DNA of 64,000 bases from Flavobacterium sp. CECT 9288 (lineage in GTDB: Bacteria > Bacteroidota > Bacteroidia > Flavobacteriales > Flavobacteriaceae): positions 3,225,501 to 3,289,500 of the forward strand of contig NZ_OU957226.1 in assembly GCF_918731615.1 (NCBI RefSeq). The letters are read 5' to 3'. A program made the position numbers and the translations under genes. Shown here piece after piece: positions 16,101 through 24,794 of the stretch. The notes beneath the pieces were generated by a model, which searched no databases, had not been told where the DNA came from, and was given only the letters and a program-made list of their open reading frames with translations. Position 1 is the stretch's first letter, and the number at the start of each line of letters is the position of its first letter.

Positions 16101-17261
16101 TTATAACGTTCCTCGTAATTGCTGTTCTCTTTCAATTGACTCAAACAAGGCTTTAAAGTTTCCAGCACCAAAACCTTTGGCTCCCATACGTTGAATAATC
16201 TCAAAAAACAAAGTTGGCCTATCTTGAACAGGTTTAGTGAAAATTTGCAACAAATACCCATCTTCATCAGCATCGACCATGATGGCTAGTTTTTCAATTT
16301 CGTTGATATCTTCTTTCATCATACCCATGTGCGCACCTAAACGCTCTGGAATTGCTTCATAATAAGTATGTGGCGGAGCTGATAAAAACTCTACACCTCT
16401 TGCTTTTAATTGACTTACTGTTTTAATAATATCATCTGTTGCAATGGCAATGTGTTGTATTCCTGGCCCACCATAAAAATCTAAATACTCCTCAATTTGT
16501 GATTTCTTTTTCCCTTCGGCAGGCTCGTTGATAGGGAATTTAATTCTTCCGTTTCCATTTGACATTACCTTACTCATCAAAGCTGAATATTCGGTATTGA
16601 TTTGTTTGTCATCAAATGAAAGAAAGTTCACAAATCCCATTACCTCTTCGTAGAATTTTACCCAAGTATTCATTTCGTTCCAACCCACATTTCCTACCAT
16701 GTGATCTATGTATTTAAGACCTGTTGGTTCTGGGTTATAATCTGATTTCCATTCTTTGTATCCTGGCAAGAAAATCCCGTTGTAATTTTTTCTTTCTACA
16801 AATATGTGAACCGTTTCGCCGTAAGTATAAATCCCTGAGCGAACTACTTGACCAAACTCATCTTCTTCGATAGTTGGCTCCATAAAAGAGCGCGCACCAC
16901 GTTTCATGGTTTCTTCGTAAGCACTTGTAGCATCTTCAACCCATAGGGCCGCTACTTTTACACCATCACCATGTTTTTTTAAATGATCATGTAAAGGTGA
17001 ATCTTGCGTTAATGGCGTAGTTAAAACAATTCGGATTTTATCTTGTTTTAATACATAAGATGTTCTGTCTTTTACACCCGTTTCTAAACCAGCGTAAGCT
17101 AATGATTGATATCCAAAAGCTGTTTTGTAATAATGAGCAGATTGTTTTGCATTACCTACATAAAACTCTACGTAATCTGTTCCTAAAAGCGGCAAGAAAT
17201 CTTGTGCTCCTTCAAATATTTTTTCTAGTCCGTATTCTACTGATTTTACTTCTTTTGACAT
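16101..17261 (-). CDS. hpd: 4-hydroxyphenylpyruvate dioxygenase
   Basis: Non-haem iron enzyme converting 4-hydroxyphenylpyruvate to homogentisate in tyrosine and phenylalanine breakdown. The 386-residue protein has two vicinal-oxygen-chelate domains; the iron ligands are His187 (YIDHMVGNV), His270 (GIQHIAIATDD) and Glu354 (TLFFEIIQR). The C-terminal helix region KGFGAGNFKALFESIEREQ is the family signature that closes the active site. It lies downstream of hmgA, the next enzyme of the pathway, on the same strand. The 205-base gap between them contains one copy of the dispersed repeat. Confidence 0.96.
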   Translation of the reverse strand: MSKEVKSVEYGLEKIFEGAQDFLPLLGTDYVEFYVGNAKQSAHYYKTAFGYQSLAYAGLETGVKDRTSYVLKQDKIRIVLTTPLTQDSPLHDHLKKHGDGVKVAALWVEDATSAYEETMKRGARSFMEPTIEEDEFGQVVRSGIYTYGETVHIFVERKNYNGIFLPGYKEWKSDYNPEPTGLKYIDHMVGNVGWNEMNTWVKFYEEVMGFVNFLSFDDKQINTEYSALMSKVMSNGNGRIKFPINEPAEGKKKSQIEEYLDFYGGPGIQHIAIATDDIIKTVSQLKARGVEFLSAPPHTYYEAIPERLGAHMGMMKEDINEIEKLAIMVDADEDGYLLQIFTKPVQDRPTLFFEIIQRMGAKGFGAGNFKALFESIEREQQLRGTL

Positions 17262-17350
17262 GGTATTTATTTGTTTTTGAATTCTTCTTTAGATGTTATC
17301 AAATAAAAGAATCTATTTGTTGTTTTATTAAAATGGTTTTGAATGTTGAA

Positions 17351-17445
17351 CTCCTAGCCCTGATGGAAGCGGCATCCTTTTTCTGGTCTCGTTTTTTTTA
17401 ACGAGATCAGAAAAAGATATAGCGTACAGCAGGAAATAGCTCCTG
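17351..17445. repeat. Dispersed structured repeat, copy A
   Basis: Lies in the hmgA-hpd gap. It begins CTCCTAGCCC, carries the block GATGGAAGCGGCATCCTTTT (shared base for base with copy D), has a 17-bp internal stem with one wobble (17377-17393 with 17400-17416), and ends GATATAGCG...CAGC...ATAGCTCCT. The end motifs match copy C. No protein is encoded. Possibly a REP-like mobile or structural element of this genus. Confidence 0.7.
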
Positions 17446-17466
17446 AAACCCAAGATGAAAACTTAT

Positions 17467-18624
17467 TTATTCAACCCAAGATTTATAATATTGACCGTCG
17501 TCTAGACCCATGGCCTCCTCTGTAACCATCAACGGTCGGAAAGTATCTACCATTACGGCTAACTCTTCGGTTCCAGTGTGACCAATACTGCGCTCCATAG
17601 CTCCCGGTGCTGGACCGTGCGGAATGCCTTTTGGGTGCAGTGTTATGTGTCCTTGCTCTATGTTGTTGCGGCTCATAAAATCACCATCTACGTAGTACAA
17701 GACCTCATCACTGTCAATATTACTATGATTGTAAGGTGCCGGAATTGATTTTGGATGGTAATCGTATAATCTAGGTACAAATGAGCATACTACAAAAGTG
17801 GCAGTTTCAAAAGTTTGATGTACTGGTGGCGGTTGGTGTACTCGTCCTGTAATGGGCTCGAAATTGTGAATGCTAAAACCGTATGGGAAATTATAACCGT
17901 CCCAACCGATAACATCAAAAGGATGTGTGGCATAAACCACTTCATGCACCATGCCTTCTTTTTTGATTTTGATAAGGAAATCTCCTTTTTCGTCATGCGT
18001 TTCTAGTTCGCTTGGCAAAATAAAATCACGCTCACAAAAAGGAGAATGCTCTAAGTGCTGACCCGATTCGTTTTTATAGCGTTTTGGAGTATAAAATGGA
18101 GCAAATGATTCTACGTAAAACAAACGGTTGTCTTCAGTGTCAAATTCAATTTGGTATATAATTCCGCGCGGAATAATAAGATAATCCCCGTACTCAAAAG
18201 GAATATTCCCTAACATTGTACGCAATTTCCCTTTTCCTTTGTGGATGAAAATCATTTCATCGGCATCGGCATTTTTATAGAAATATGATGTTAAAGATTT
18301 TTTGGGCGCTGCCAGACCGATGGTACAGTCTTTATTGACTAATAACGCTTTGCGGCTGTCTAGAAAATCGTCTTCGGGTTTTAGCTCAAAACCTTTTAGC
18401 AATAACGATTTGATATTTTTACCAATGGCAATTTTTGGCTCAACCGAATATGATTTGAGAATTTCTTTAACTTGTGTTGGGCGATGCACATGGTATGATA
18501 AGGAAGCATGACCATGAAAACCTTCGGTTCCAAACAATTGTTCGTAGTAAAAACCTCCATTCGGTTTTTCGAATTGTACGTGTCTTTTTTGCGGGAAAGT
18601 CCCTAGTTTATGATATAGTGGCAT
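17467..18624 (-). CDS. hmgA: Homogentisate 1,2-dioxygenase
   Basis: Iron enzyme that opens the homogentisate ring to maleylacetoacetate, directly after Hpd in tyrosine catabolism. The 385-residue cupin protein shows YHKLGTFPQKRHVQFEKPNGG at the start and, near the end, HQTFETATFVVCSFVPRLYDYHP, SNIDSDEVLYYVDGDF, GHITLHPKGIPHGPAPG and GHTGTEELAVMVDTF, which carry the conserved His/Glu iron-ligand region. It is somewhat shorter than the ~430-residue proteobacterial enzymes, as is usual for this Bacteroidetes type. First gene of the hmgA-hpd pair. Confidence 0.93.
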   Translation of the reverse strand: MPLYHKLGTFPQKRHVQFEKPNGGFYYEQLFGTEGFHGHASLSYHVHRPTQVKEILKSYSVEPKIAIGKNIKSLLLKGFELKPEDDFLDSRKALLVNKDCTIGLAAPKKSLTSYFYKNADADEMIFIHKGKGKLRTMLGNIPFEYGDYLIIPRGIIYQIEFDTEDNRLFYVESFAPFYTPKRYKNESGQHLEHSPFCERDFILPSELETHDEKGDFLIKIKKEGMVHEVVYATHPFDVIGWDGYNFPYGFSIHNFEPITGRVHQPPPVHQTFETATFVVCSFVPRLYDYHPKSIPAPYNHSNIDSDEVLYYVDGDFMSRNNIEQGHITLHPKGIPHGPAPGAMERSIGHTGTEELAVMVDTFRPLMVTEEAMGLDDGQYYKSWVE

Positions 18625-18804
18625 AATTTTTTGTTTAAAAAAGTTGTAATTAATTACAGCGGTAACGCTTGGTTTTTTTCTAAATCAAAAATTGATTCGC
18701 TACTCCGGATTTCTCTTGATTAGGAATTGTAAATGCGCTAATAAACCTGTCCAATTTGCTTTCATTATGACAAATATCGTAATTATTTTTGAATTAATTT
18801 AAGT

Positions 18805-21177
18805 TTAAAATAAAAAGCCTATGCTAAACCAGGTAAAACCTTTAGAGAGCTCAGGAGACCATGTATACTTGATTTCCACAGGACCTATGATTGTTTCCAT
18901 GCCATATCCTAAGGCGTATCCTGAATATTTAGGAATAGAAATCCAATTGACAGTTTCAAAAATTCTGTCGCCAATATTAGCAAAATTTGCCGAAAAATTA
19001 AGGTGATTTTTTTTCAAAAACTCATAATCAATAGTAGCTGTAGATTTGATGTAACTATTTCCAGCAACACTCAAATGATCATACCCATATAAATATTTAA
19101 AATTATTTATCATATTGAAACCATAGCCACCTAAAATAAAATTGAAAAAAGTAACGCTTTGTTGACCAAAAGAGAAACCAGCATCTGTCTGGAACTTTAC
19201 TGTAGCATTTTTAAATAAAGAAGCTGCTACCCCAAAATCTCCTTTGGCAATAGAATAAGGTTGAAAACCACCTGTATAGTTTGACGAAGCAACATAGGTT
19301 TGAATATCACCCGAGAAATACCAGCCTTTTTTAGGAAAATATTTATTGTCAAAAGAATCGGCTTTTAAGTACCCAAAGAGACTTACGTAATTACTATTAT
19401 CTATTGTAGGATCTACGTTAGCCAGTGTTTCTGATTTTATTTTTAAATATTTCAATTCAACACCGCCACCTATCAAAAATTTTTGAACAAATAGGGATTG
19501 AAAATAAACTTGATTTGTCAAGTCTGTAAAATCGACATTGATAGAATTGATACTAGGATTGCTTGATGTAATTGGGCTTATTTCATTAGACACATTTCTA
19601 CTAAATTGATTGTAAAAAGACTTGAATCCAAAACTTAAATTAAAACCATTTTCAACATAATAATCTAAGCTGTAACGCACATTATCTCCTAAAACTAGGT
19701 CAAAAGAAGCTACGTCATTTTTAAAAATTGCTTTTTTTCGAGTTAGATTGATCAAAACACCGCTTTTGAATAAATCATCATAATGCAGGCCAAATTTCAG
19801 ATAGGTTTTAGTTGGATTTTCGGTTAGATTTAAGTTTAAATCCAGTTCGTTTTTATTCTTTTCGAGCGAATATGTAATAGCGCTGAAGTTTTGCGTGGCA
19901 TTAATATTATTTATACCCCTAAGCAAATCTGTAAATGTAGTTTTGGTTCCAGGTTTAAACCTGAGTTTTCCAATAATGTATTCCTTTGTATAATTATCTA
20001 GTTTACCTGCATTTATATTTCGGATGTTTAGGCTATCAGATATTATTCTAAGACTTGGTTTGGTGAAGCGTTTTGCTGGATTAACAGTGGCATTAATTTT
20101 ATCTAAAACGAGTGATGCCGCCTCTTCTCCTTTTTTTATGATTTCTTTTCCTTTATCAAATGATACAACTCCGTATTGTGAAATATCTGGTTTGATATAA
20201 ATATCCGTATTTAAAATGTTTTTTTTGATACGGTCAATAGATTGTAGACTTGTAATTTGCACCAAAATTTTTGTTGCATCTTTTAATTGACTACGATCAA
20301 GAAGTCCGTCTTGCACATCAACACCAATTATAATATCTGCGCCCATTTTACGCACTTCCTCAATAGGATAATTATTAACCACACCTCCATCTACCAGTAT
20401 TTTTCCATCAATTTCTACGGGTGCAAATAAGGACGGAAAGGCCGAGCTTGCTATCATAGCTTGTGCAAGATTGCCCTTATTCAAAACCACTTGCTCACCA
20501 GTTTCTATATTTGTTCCTATGCATAAAAAAGGTATGGGTAGTTTTGAAAAATCTTTAATAGTACTTACATTTCTTGTAATTCTACTCAATAAATTATAGT
20601 TGTACATCCCTTTTGATAAAGCTTCGGGGATGCCTATTTTCATTTTATTAAAAGGTAGTACTAGCGCATAGGACTCATCATTTCCACGTTCGTAAAAGTT
20701 TTTTGAAGATCTAGGAATAAAATCGTTTAATAACTCGTTAAAATTTGTAGTGTGAAAAATAGAGTCTATTTGCTTTGCATTATATCCTGTTGCATAAAGT
20801 CCCCCTATTACAGCTCCCATGCTCGTTCCGCCTATGTAATCAATTTTAACCCCTGCTTCTTCAAGCACTTTTAAAACTCCAATATGAGCAAAACCTTTAG
20901 CACCGCCTCCACTTAAAACCAAACCTATTTTAGGATTTTTTTGCTCTTGTGCAACGGTAGTTTGCAATCCTAATAAAAAAGAAGTTATAAAAAAGAGTAT
21001 TGCCGGAAGTACTCCTGCAGGTCTTTGCTTAAAGCCCCAGATAGTAGTGAAAAGCCGAGAGGCAAAAAAAGCTATTTTTTCATAAAAGGAAAGAGCGACC
21101 GCAGGAGCTCCTTTGCTTTTATTAGAAAAAAAGCTTTTTTGCGGAGCGCTTGAAACGGATAGCTGGAATTGGCTCAT
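18805..21177 (-). CDS. Patatin-like phospholipase with BamA-like barrel; repeat-derived N-terminus
   Basis: A 790-residue outer-membrane protein. The patatin domain has the oxyanion loop GGGAKG (90-95), nucleophile Ser119 in GTSMG and the Asp of VDGGVVNNYP; a POTRA-like segment and a C-terminal surface-antigen (BamA-type) beta-barrel follow (to the final FSIGFLF). This resembles PlpD-type self-secreted lipases. The hydrophobic signal-like segment AILFFITSFLLGLQTTVAQ (about 59-77) lacks its own Met. The preceding ~49 residues are encoded by copy B of the dispersed repeat, whose border supplies the ATG. No alternative ATG or GTG start was found near the signal segment. Starts 9 bases after uvrC, so probably co-transcribed. 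Confidence 0.85.
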   Translation of the reverse strand: MSQFQLSVSSAPQKSFFSNKSKGAPAVALSFYEKIAFFASRLFTTIWGFKQRPAGVLPAILFFITSFLLGLQTTVAQEQKNPKIGLVLSGGGAKGFAHIGVLKVLEEAGVKIDYIGGTSMGAVIGGLYATGYNAKQIDSIFHTTNFNELLNDFIPRSSKNFYERGNDESYALVLPFNKMKIGIPEALSKGMYNYNLLSRITRNVSTIKDFSKLPIPFLCIGTNIETGEQVVLNKGNLAQAMIASSAFPSLFAPVEIDGKILVDGGVVNNYPIEEVRKMGADIIIGVDVQDGLLDRSQLKDATKILVQITSLQSIDRIKKNILNTDIYIKPDISQYGVVSFDKGKEIIKKGEEAASLVLDKINATVNPAKRFTKPSLRIISDSLNIRNINAGKLDNYTKEYIIGKLRFKPGTKTTFTDLLRGINNINATQNFSAITYSLEKNKNELDLNLNLTENPTKTYLKFGLHYDDLFKSGVLINLTRKKAIFKNDVASFDLVLGDNVRYSLDYYVENGFNLSFGFKSFYNQFSRNVSNEISPITSSNPSINSINVDFTDLTNQVYFQSLFVQKFLIGGGVELKYLKIKSETLANVDPTIDNSNYVSLFGYLKADSFDNKYFPKKGWYFSGDIQTYVASSNYTGGFQPYSIAKGDFGVAASLFKNATVKFQTDAGFSFGQQSVTFFNFILGGYGFNMINNFKYLYGYDHLSVAGNSYIKSTATIDYEFLKKNHLNFSANFANIGDRIFETVNWISIPKYSGYALGYGMETIIGPVEIKYTWSPELSKGFTWFSIGFLF
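21033..21177. repeat. Dispersed structured repeat, copy B (inside patatin gene 5' end)
   Basis: Aligns with copy C over its whole length: AAAGCCCC.GATAGTAGTGAAAA at one end, the central block AAAGAGCGACCGCAGGA, and TGAAACGGAT.GCTGGAATTGGCTC at the other. Internal arms around 21055-21074 and 21131-21149 are self-complementary but differ from those of copy C. It sits between uvrC and the body of the patatin-like gene and is read in frame. Confidence 0.75.
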
Positions 21178-21186
21178 AGAAAAACA

Positions 21187-22980
21187 CTATTTATTGTTGT
21201 AAAATTCGGTAATTTTTTTGGCTTTTGAACTACCTACAACGTCTGAAATTTCTTTTTCTGAGGCTAATTTTAATCTTTTAACACTTTTAAAATGTTGAAT
21301 TAAGGATAACATCGTTTTTTCGCCAATGCCTGGTATGGATTCTATAGATGAATTGAGTGCTGCTTTACTGCGTTTGTCTCTATGATGCGTAATTCCAAAA
21401 CGGTGGGCTTCGTTACGCAGTTGTTGTATCACTTTTAGCGTTTCGGATTTTTTGTCTAAGTATAACGGAATAAAATCACCAGGATAAAACAACTCTTCCA
21501 GCCTTTTGGCAATCCCAATAATGGCTATTTTACCTCGTAATCCCAACTCATCAATACTTTTTAAGGCCGATGACAACTGCCCTTTTCCCCCATCAATAAT
21601 AATTAAATTAGGTAAAGGTTGGTTTTCATCCAATAGGCGTTTATAGCGCCTGTAAACTACCTCTGTCATGGAGGCAAAATCATCCGGACCTTCTACAGTT
21701 TTGATGTTAAAATGGCGATAATCTTTTTTGCTAGGTTTACCATCTTTGAAAACAACACAAGCCGAGACTGGATTTGTACCTTGAATATTTGAGTTATCAA
21801 AACACTCAATATGCCTAGGTTCTACGGGCAAGCGCAAATCTTTTTGCATTTGTGCCATAATCCTATTGGTGTGTCTATCTGGATCTACAATTTGTAATTG
21901 TTTGAGTTGTTCTATTCTATAAAACTTAGCGTTACGAATGGATAAATCTAAAATTTGCTTTTTGTCTCCCAGTTGTGGAACGGTTATTTTTATGTTTTCA
22001 CCCAGATCTACTGGAAACGGAACAATTATTTCACGAGATAGTAACTGAAAACGCTCCCGCAATTCAATAATTGCAAGTTCTAGTAATTCTTCGTCAGGTT
22101 CATCTAATTTTTTCTTGATTTCCATGGTGTGGGAGCGAATGATAGAACCGTGCGAAATTTGTAAAAAGTTGACATAGGCAGCCGCCTCATCAGACACAAT
22201 GGAAAAAACATCAATGTTAGTAATTTTAGGATTTACCACCGTAGAACGGGATTGATAATTTTCTAAAACCTCTATTTTTTCTTTGATTTTTTGCGCCTCC
22301 TCAAAATGCATTTCGGCAGCTAAGTTTGTCATGACCCGCTTGAAATCTTTCATGCTCTCCTTAAAGTTTCCTTTGAGTATTTCACGAATGGCATCAACTT
22401 GTTTCTGGTAGTTTTCAATAGTTTCATGACCTTCACATGGCCCCATACAGTTGCCAATATGATACTCAAGACATACCTTAAACTTTCCGCTCTCTATATT
22501 ATTCTTACTTAAATCATAATTACAAGTACGCAGCGGGTACAATTCTTTGATGAGTTCTAAAATTGTACTTACTGTTTTGAAACTGGTATACGGTCCAAAA
22601 TATTCCGATCCATCCTTAACCATCCTACGCGTAGCAAATATGCGCGAGAAAGGTTCTTTCTTGATACACAACCACGGATAACTTTTATCATCGCGAAGCA
22701 ATACATTATACCGTGGCTGTAGCGTTTTAATCAAGTTATTTTCTAACAAAAGCGCATCAGTCTCTGTAGGAACCACAATATGTTTTATGGTCACAATCTT
22801 CTTTACCAAAACATTTGTTTTAGCAGTATCGTGAATTTTATTAAAATAGGAAGAAACTCTTTTCTTTAGATTTTTAGCTTTACCTACATACAAAATTTTT
22901 CCCTCTTTGTCGTAATATTGGTATACGCCGGGATTGTCTGGTAAGGTTTGTATTTGTAGGGCTAGAGCTGTTGGATTCAT
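21187..22980 (-). CDS. uvrC: Excinuclease ABC subunit C
   Basis: Makes both incisions in nucleotide excision repair, in the cytoplasm with UvrB. Full length at 597 residues: an N-terminal GIY-YIG nuclease (GVYQYYDKEGKILYVGKAKN), a cysteine cluster (TCNYDLS...CLEYHIGNCMGPC), a UVR motif for UvrB binding (about 205-235), an RNase H-like endonuclease domain (HIECFDNSNIQGTNPVSACVVF ... LIIIDGGKGQLSSA) and a C-terminal helix-hairpin-helix (IPGIGEKTMLSLIQHF). Its -7 promoter element lies only 5 bases before the ATG, so the message may be leaderless. Followed after 9 bases by the patatin-like gene. Confidence 0.97.
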   Translation of the reverse strand: MNPTALALQIQTLPDNPGVYQYYDKEGKILYVGKAKNLKKRVSSYFNKIHDTAKTNVLVKKIVTIKHIVVPTETDALLLENNLIKTLQPRYNVLLRDDKSYPWLCIKKEPFSRIFATRRMVKDGSEYFGPYTSFKTVSTILELIKELYPLRTCNYDLSKNNIESGKFKVCLEYHIGNCMGPCEGHETIENYQKQVDAIREILKGNFKESMKDFKRVMTNLAAEMHFEEAQKIKEKIEVLENYQSRSTVVNPKITNIDVFSIVSDEAAAYVNFLQISHGSIIRSHTMEIKKKLDEPDEELLELAIIELRERFQLLSREIIVPFPVDLGENIKITVPQLGDKKQILDLSIRNAKFYRIEQLKQLQIVDPDRHTNRIMAQMQKDLRLPVEPRHIECFDNSNIQGTNPVSACVVFKDGKPSKKDYRHFNIKTVEGPDDFASMTEVVYRRYKRLLDENQPLPNLIIIDGGKGQLSSALKSIDELGLRGKIAIIGIAKRLEELFYPGDFIPLYLDKKSETLKVIQQLRNEAHRFGITHHRDKRSKAALNSSIESIPGIGEKTMLSLIQHFKSVKRLKLASEKEISDVVGSSKAKKITEFYNNK

Positions 22981-22984
22981 GTAA

Positions 22985-23015
22985 CAAAGTTAACTTCTAA
23001 AATTACGAAATACAA
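22985..23015 (-). promoter_or_regulatory. uvrC promoter
   Basis: Minus strand TTG (23013-23015), 20 bases, TAACTTTG (22985-22992), an exact match to the group consensus. The initiation site predicted from it falls at or next to the uvrC ATG. Confidence 0.6.
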
Positions 23016-23107
23016 ATCAATGCTAGCGAATTGTTTCTTGCAAAATATTTAGCCTAATTCTTGGTTGTAATTCGTTATTATGCTTATTTTTATATTTTCA
23101 AGAACTT

Positions 23108-24091
23108 ATGATAAAAAGCAATACTATTCCTATTGTGCTTTTTGGCGAAAGCATATATCCTGGCGAAAGCAAAACAATAAATGTTGAAATTGCCCGACTG
23201 CACACTACTACTAAATTAAACATTCCCGTTATTGTAAAACGTTCAAAACTAGAAGGTCCTGTAGTGTTATTCTCTGCTGGAATTCATGGAGACGAAATAA
23301 ATGGTGTAGAAATTGTACGGCAACTTATTCATGAAAAAATAAACAAACCTAAAAGAGGTACTATAATTTGTATTCCTATTATTAACGTGTACGGATTTGT
23401 TAATAAATCCAGAGAATTCCCTGATGGCAGGGATTTAAACCGTGTTTTTCCCGGAAGTAAAACGGGTTCTTTGGCCAGCCGATTTGCCTATCACATTCTA
23501 ACCGAAATCATGCCTGTTGTGCAATACGCTGTTGATTTTCATGCTGGCGGAGCGAGTCGTTTTAACGCACCACAAATTAGAATAGCACACAATAATGCTG
23601 ATTTAAAAATTCTTGCCGATGTTTTTAACGCCCCATTCACTTTATATTCTAGAAACATTGCTGGTTCGTTTAGGAGTTCCAGTGAAAAAATGAATGTAAA
23701 AATGCTACTTTTTGAAGGCGGAAAATCATTAGATATTAATAAAGATATCGCTAAAGAAGGTTTAAATGGAGCTAAGAGACTGCTTAAACATCTTGACATG
23801 CTCGATTTAAAACATACAGCAGAACAACAACAATCCAACACCATTTATATTGAAAAATCAGGCTGGATACGTGCCAAATGTTCTGGTTTATTACATGATT
23901 ATAATTCAATAGGTAAATTTGTAAAAAAAGGAACCATTCTTGCCTCCATAACTGATCCCTACGGAAAGTTTGAACGAAAAGTAAAAGCCCCAAACGACGG
24001 TTATATTATCAATGCCAATCATTCCCCGATTGTTTACGAAGGTGACGCTATTTACCACTTATCGAATGCATCAGGCGAAGAAGGAGAATAA
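23108..24091 (+). CDS. Succinylglutamate desuccinylase/aspartoacylase family protein
   Basis: A 327-residue zinc carboxypeptidase-fold protein (M14-like). Zinc ligands are visible as His60 and Glu63 in SAGIHGDEINGVE and His145 in VDFHAGG; DGRDLNRVFPG is the conserved arginine/asparagine substrate-carboxylate motif. A C-terminal beta domain (GWIRAKCSGLLHDYNSIGKFVKKGTIL) resembles that of related deacylases. Members remove acyl groups from amino acids or from glutamate tails; the substrate here is unknown and no rimK gene is next to it. Divergent from uvrC; the 5-formyl-THF cyclo-ligase gene follows after 9 bases and is likely co-transcribed. Confidence 0.83.
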   Translation: MIKSNTIPIVLFGESIYPGESKTINVEIARLHTTTKLNIPVIVKRSKLEGPVVLFSAGIHGDEINGVEIVRQLIHEKINKPKRGTIICIPIINVYGFVNKSREFPDGRDLNRVFPGSKTGSLASRFAYHILTEIMPVVQYAVDFHAGGASRFNAPQIRIAHNNADLKILADVFNAPFTLYSRNIAGSFRSSSEKMNVKMLLFEGGKSLDINKDIAKEGLNGAKRLLKHLDMLDLKHTAEQQQSNTIYIEKSGWIRAKCSGLLHDYNSIGKFVKKGTILASITDPYGKFERKVKAPNDGYIINANHSPIVYEGDAIYHLSNASGEEGE

Positions 24092-24100
24092 ATTATTAAA

Positions 24101-24667
24101 ATGAATAAAACAGAGTTACGACAAAAATACAAAGCCTTACGAAATTCTTTATCTGAAAATGAAATAGAGGAAATGAGTTTGGCTGTTGCCAATAAAATAA
24201 TCAAACTTGCTATTTGGGAGAAAAACTACTTCCATATTTTTTTACCCATAACGGAACTAAAAGAGGTAAATACCGAATTCATTCTTCATTTATTATCAGG
24301 AAAAGACAAGGAAATTATTGTGTCCAAAGCTGATTTTGAAACTCGAAAAATGACGCATTTTTTACTGACAGACAACACTAAAATTAAGAAAAACGAATAT
24401 AACATTCCAGAACCTGTGGATGGAATTGAAGTTCCCTCAACTAAAATTGATGTTGTTTTTGTACCGCTATTAGCTTTTGATAAAAACGGGCATCGCGTGG
24501 GCTACGGTAAAGGATTTTATGATAAATTTCTCTCTGAATGCAAACCAGATGTAATCAAGATTGGACTGTCTTTTTTTGAACCTGAAGAAGCAATTGAAGG
24601 TGTTTTTGAAGATGATATTGCTTTGAATTACGTGGTGACACCCACAACTGATTACAAATATATCTAA
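24101..24667 (+). CDS. 5-formyltetrahydrofolate cyclo-ligase
   Basis: ATP-dependent enzyme that returns 5-formyl-THF to the folate pool as 5,10-methenyl-THF. At 188 residues it has the usual length. The N-terminal MNKTELRQKYKALRNSLSENE, the segment FVPLLAFDKNGHRVGYGKGFYDKFL with the GYGKGFYD nucleotide/folate motif, and the C-terminal VTPTTDYKYI are characteristic. Second gene of a two-gene rightward unit that ends at a hairpin. Confidence 0.93.
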   Translation: MNKTELRQKYKALRNSLSENEIEEMSLAVANKIIKLAIWEKNYFHIFLPITELKEVNTEFILHLLSGKDKEIIVSKADFETRKMTHFLLTDNTKIKKNEYNIPEPVDGIEVPSTKIDVVFVPLLAFDKNGHRVGYGKGFYDKFLSECKPDVIKIGLSFFEPEEAIEGVFEDDIALNYVVTPTTDYKYI

Positions 24668-24672
24668 ACTAC

Positions 24673-24730
24673 TAAGACCTTTAAGCAAATTAAGAGTTTT
24701 CAAAACTTAATTTTCTTAAAGGTCTTAAAA
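24673..24730 (+). terminator. Intrinsic terminator
   Basis: A perfect 13-bp stem (24673-24685 with 24715-24727) encloses a second small palindrome (TTAAGAGTTTTCAAAACTTAA at its core) and is followed by T-rich sequence. It ends the rightward unit and faces the convergent lspA. Confidence 0.7.
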
Positions 24731-24794
24731 GTTTATTTTTTCATTCCAACTACCAGCCTAAAATAAGATCATTGTACTTAATGACAGTCCTTTT

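Noticed and set aside
17377..17416. hmgA terminator from the inner hairpin of repeat copy A
   Set aside because: The stem is strong, but on the minus strand it is followed by A-rich rather than T-rich sequence.
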